Source: Bacillus sp. HF117_J1_D (GTDB lineage: Bacteria; Bacillota; Bacilli; Bacillales; Bacillaceae_C). Taken from it: DNA of 64,000 nucleotides. The stretch covers positions 1-64,000 of the forward strand of contig JAABNQ010000012.1 of assembly GCA_009928435.1 (NCBI GenBank), in the 5' to 3' direction. Shown here in pieces: positions 63,817 through 64,000 of this stretch (the first letter of the stretch is position 1; every line of letters begins with the position of its first letter). The notes beneath the pieces were generated by a model. That model was not told where the DNA came from and searched no databases. It saw only the letters and a program-made list of their open reading frames with translations. The position numbers were made by a program, and so were the translations under genes.

Positions 63817-64000
63817 GTGAAAATCCACATCGTGCAGAAGGGGGATACTCTGTGGAACATCGCCAAGAAATATGGCGTAGACTTCGAAGAGTTGAAAAAG
63901 ATGAACGCGCAATTGTCGAATCCGGATATGATCATGCCCGGAATGAAAATAAAAGTTCCAGCAGGTGGGACACATGTAAAAAAAGAAAAGCCCCATGTGT
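63817..64000 (+). CDS. safA: spore coat assembly protein SafA, 5' part
   Basis: The gene runs off the right edge; 61 codons are visible. The protein begins VKIHIVQKGDTLWNIAKKYG with a GTG start and a strong GAGGAGGGG site. Residues 1-49 form a LysM domain (KGDTLWNIAKKYG, then MIMPGMKIKVP), as in SafA, the morphogenetic protein that binds cortex peptidoglycan and recruits inner coat proteins together with SpoVID. A Lys/His-rich stretch follows the LysM. Confidence 0.9.
   Translation, partial: MKIHIVQKGDTLWNIAKKYGVDFEELKKMNAQLSNPDMIMPGMKIKVPAGGTHVKKEKPHV

Overview
The window is chromosomal DNA of an endospore-forming, low-GC Gram-positive bacterium of the Bacillaceae. From about 24 kb to the right edge it carries the conserved Bacillus block ysoA-tig-clpX-lonB-lonA-engB-hemAXCDBL-spoVID-ysxE-valS-folC-comC-spoIIB-maf-radC-mreBCD-minCD-spoIVFAB-rplU-prp-rpmA-spo0B-obg-pheB-niaR-safA. 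TTG and GTG starts with strong GGAGG-type ribosome binding sites, sporulation-type promoters and a T-box leader all fit. Differences from the B. subtilis layout (no pheA after pheB, no nad/nifS genes beside niaR, extra small membrane genes, dispersed repeats) suggest a less-studied genus. The sequence alone does not fix the genus.

Left part (1-24 kb, accessory). There is a possible remnant of a type I toxin/antisense RNA pair, a MerR-type regulator next to a MerR-type promoter with no intact gene behind it, and an orphan SARP/BTAD response regulator. These are followed by a 3-hydroxyacyl-CoA dehydrogenase, a free-standing dapA paralogue, a gerA-gerB-gerC spore germinant receptor operon, two GNAT acetyltransferases, an SH3-VanY peptidase, ctaG, and a GntR/MocR aminotransferase-type regulator. 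Just upstream of the MocR gene is a striking array of 20 tandem 20-bp repeats. Next come an EF-G-binding FusB-like protein, a secreted thermonuclease, a lysine/saccharopine dehydrogenase-like gene, and a convergent class III CoA-transferase/acyl-CoA dehydrogenase pair. Several genes under 60 codons were found by eye.

Core part (24-64 kb). Protein quality control (Tig, ClpX, LonB, LonA) leads into the tetrapyrrole operon hemAXCDBL, which has a PerR-like box over the hemA promoter. Spore coat and sporulation genes (spoVID, ysxE, spoIIB, spoIVFA/FB, spo0B, safA) alternate with housekeeping genes (valS, folC, maf, radC), the cell-shape and division operon mreBCD-minCD, and the ribosomal set rplU-prp-rpmA behind an L21 leader. 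Candidate sigma-F (lonB) and sigma-E (spoVID, spoIVFA, safA) promoters are visible.

Repeats and scars. A roughly 150-bp interspersed element occurs after clpX and, in inverted orientation with a partial third copy, between hemB and hemL. A second degenerate family built around AGAAGTCTCCC lies in four intergenic regions. A GGGGTCTGACCCCC repeat lies before rplU. A decayed second copy of the 3' end of radC lies between radC and mreB and may mark an old integration event. No tRNA, rRNA, CRISPR array, prophage or intact insertion sequence was seen.
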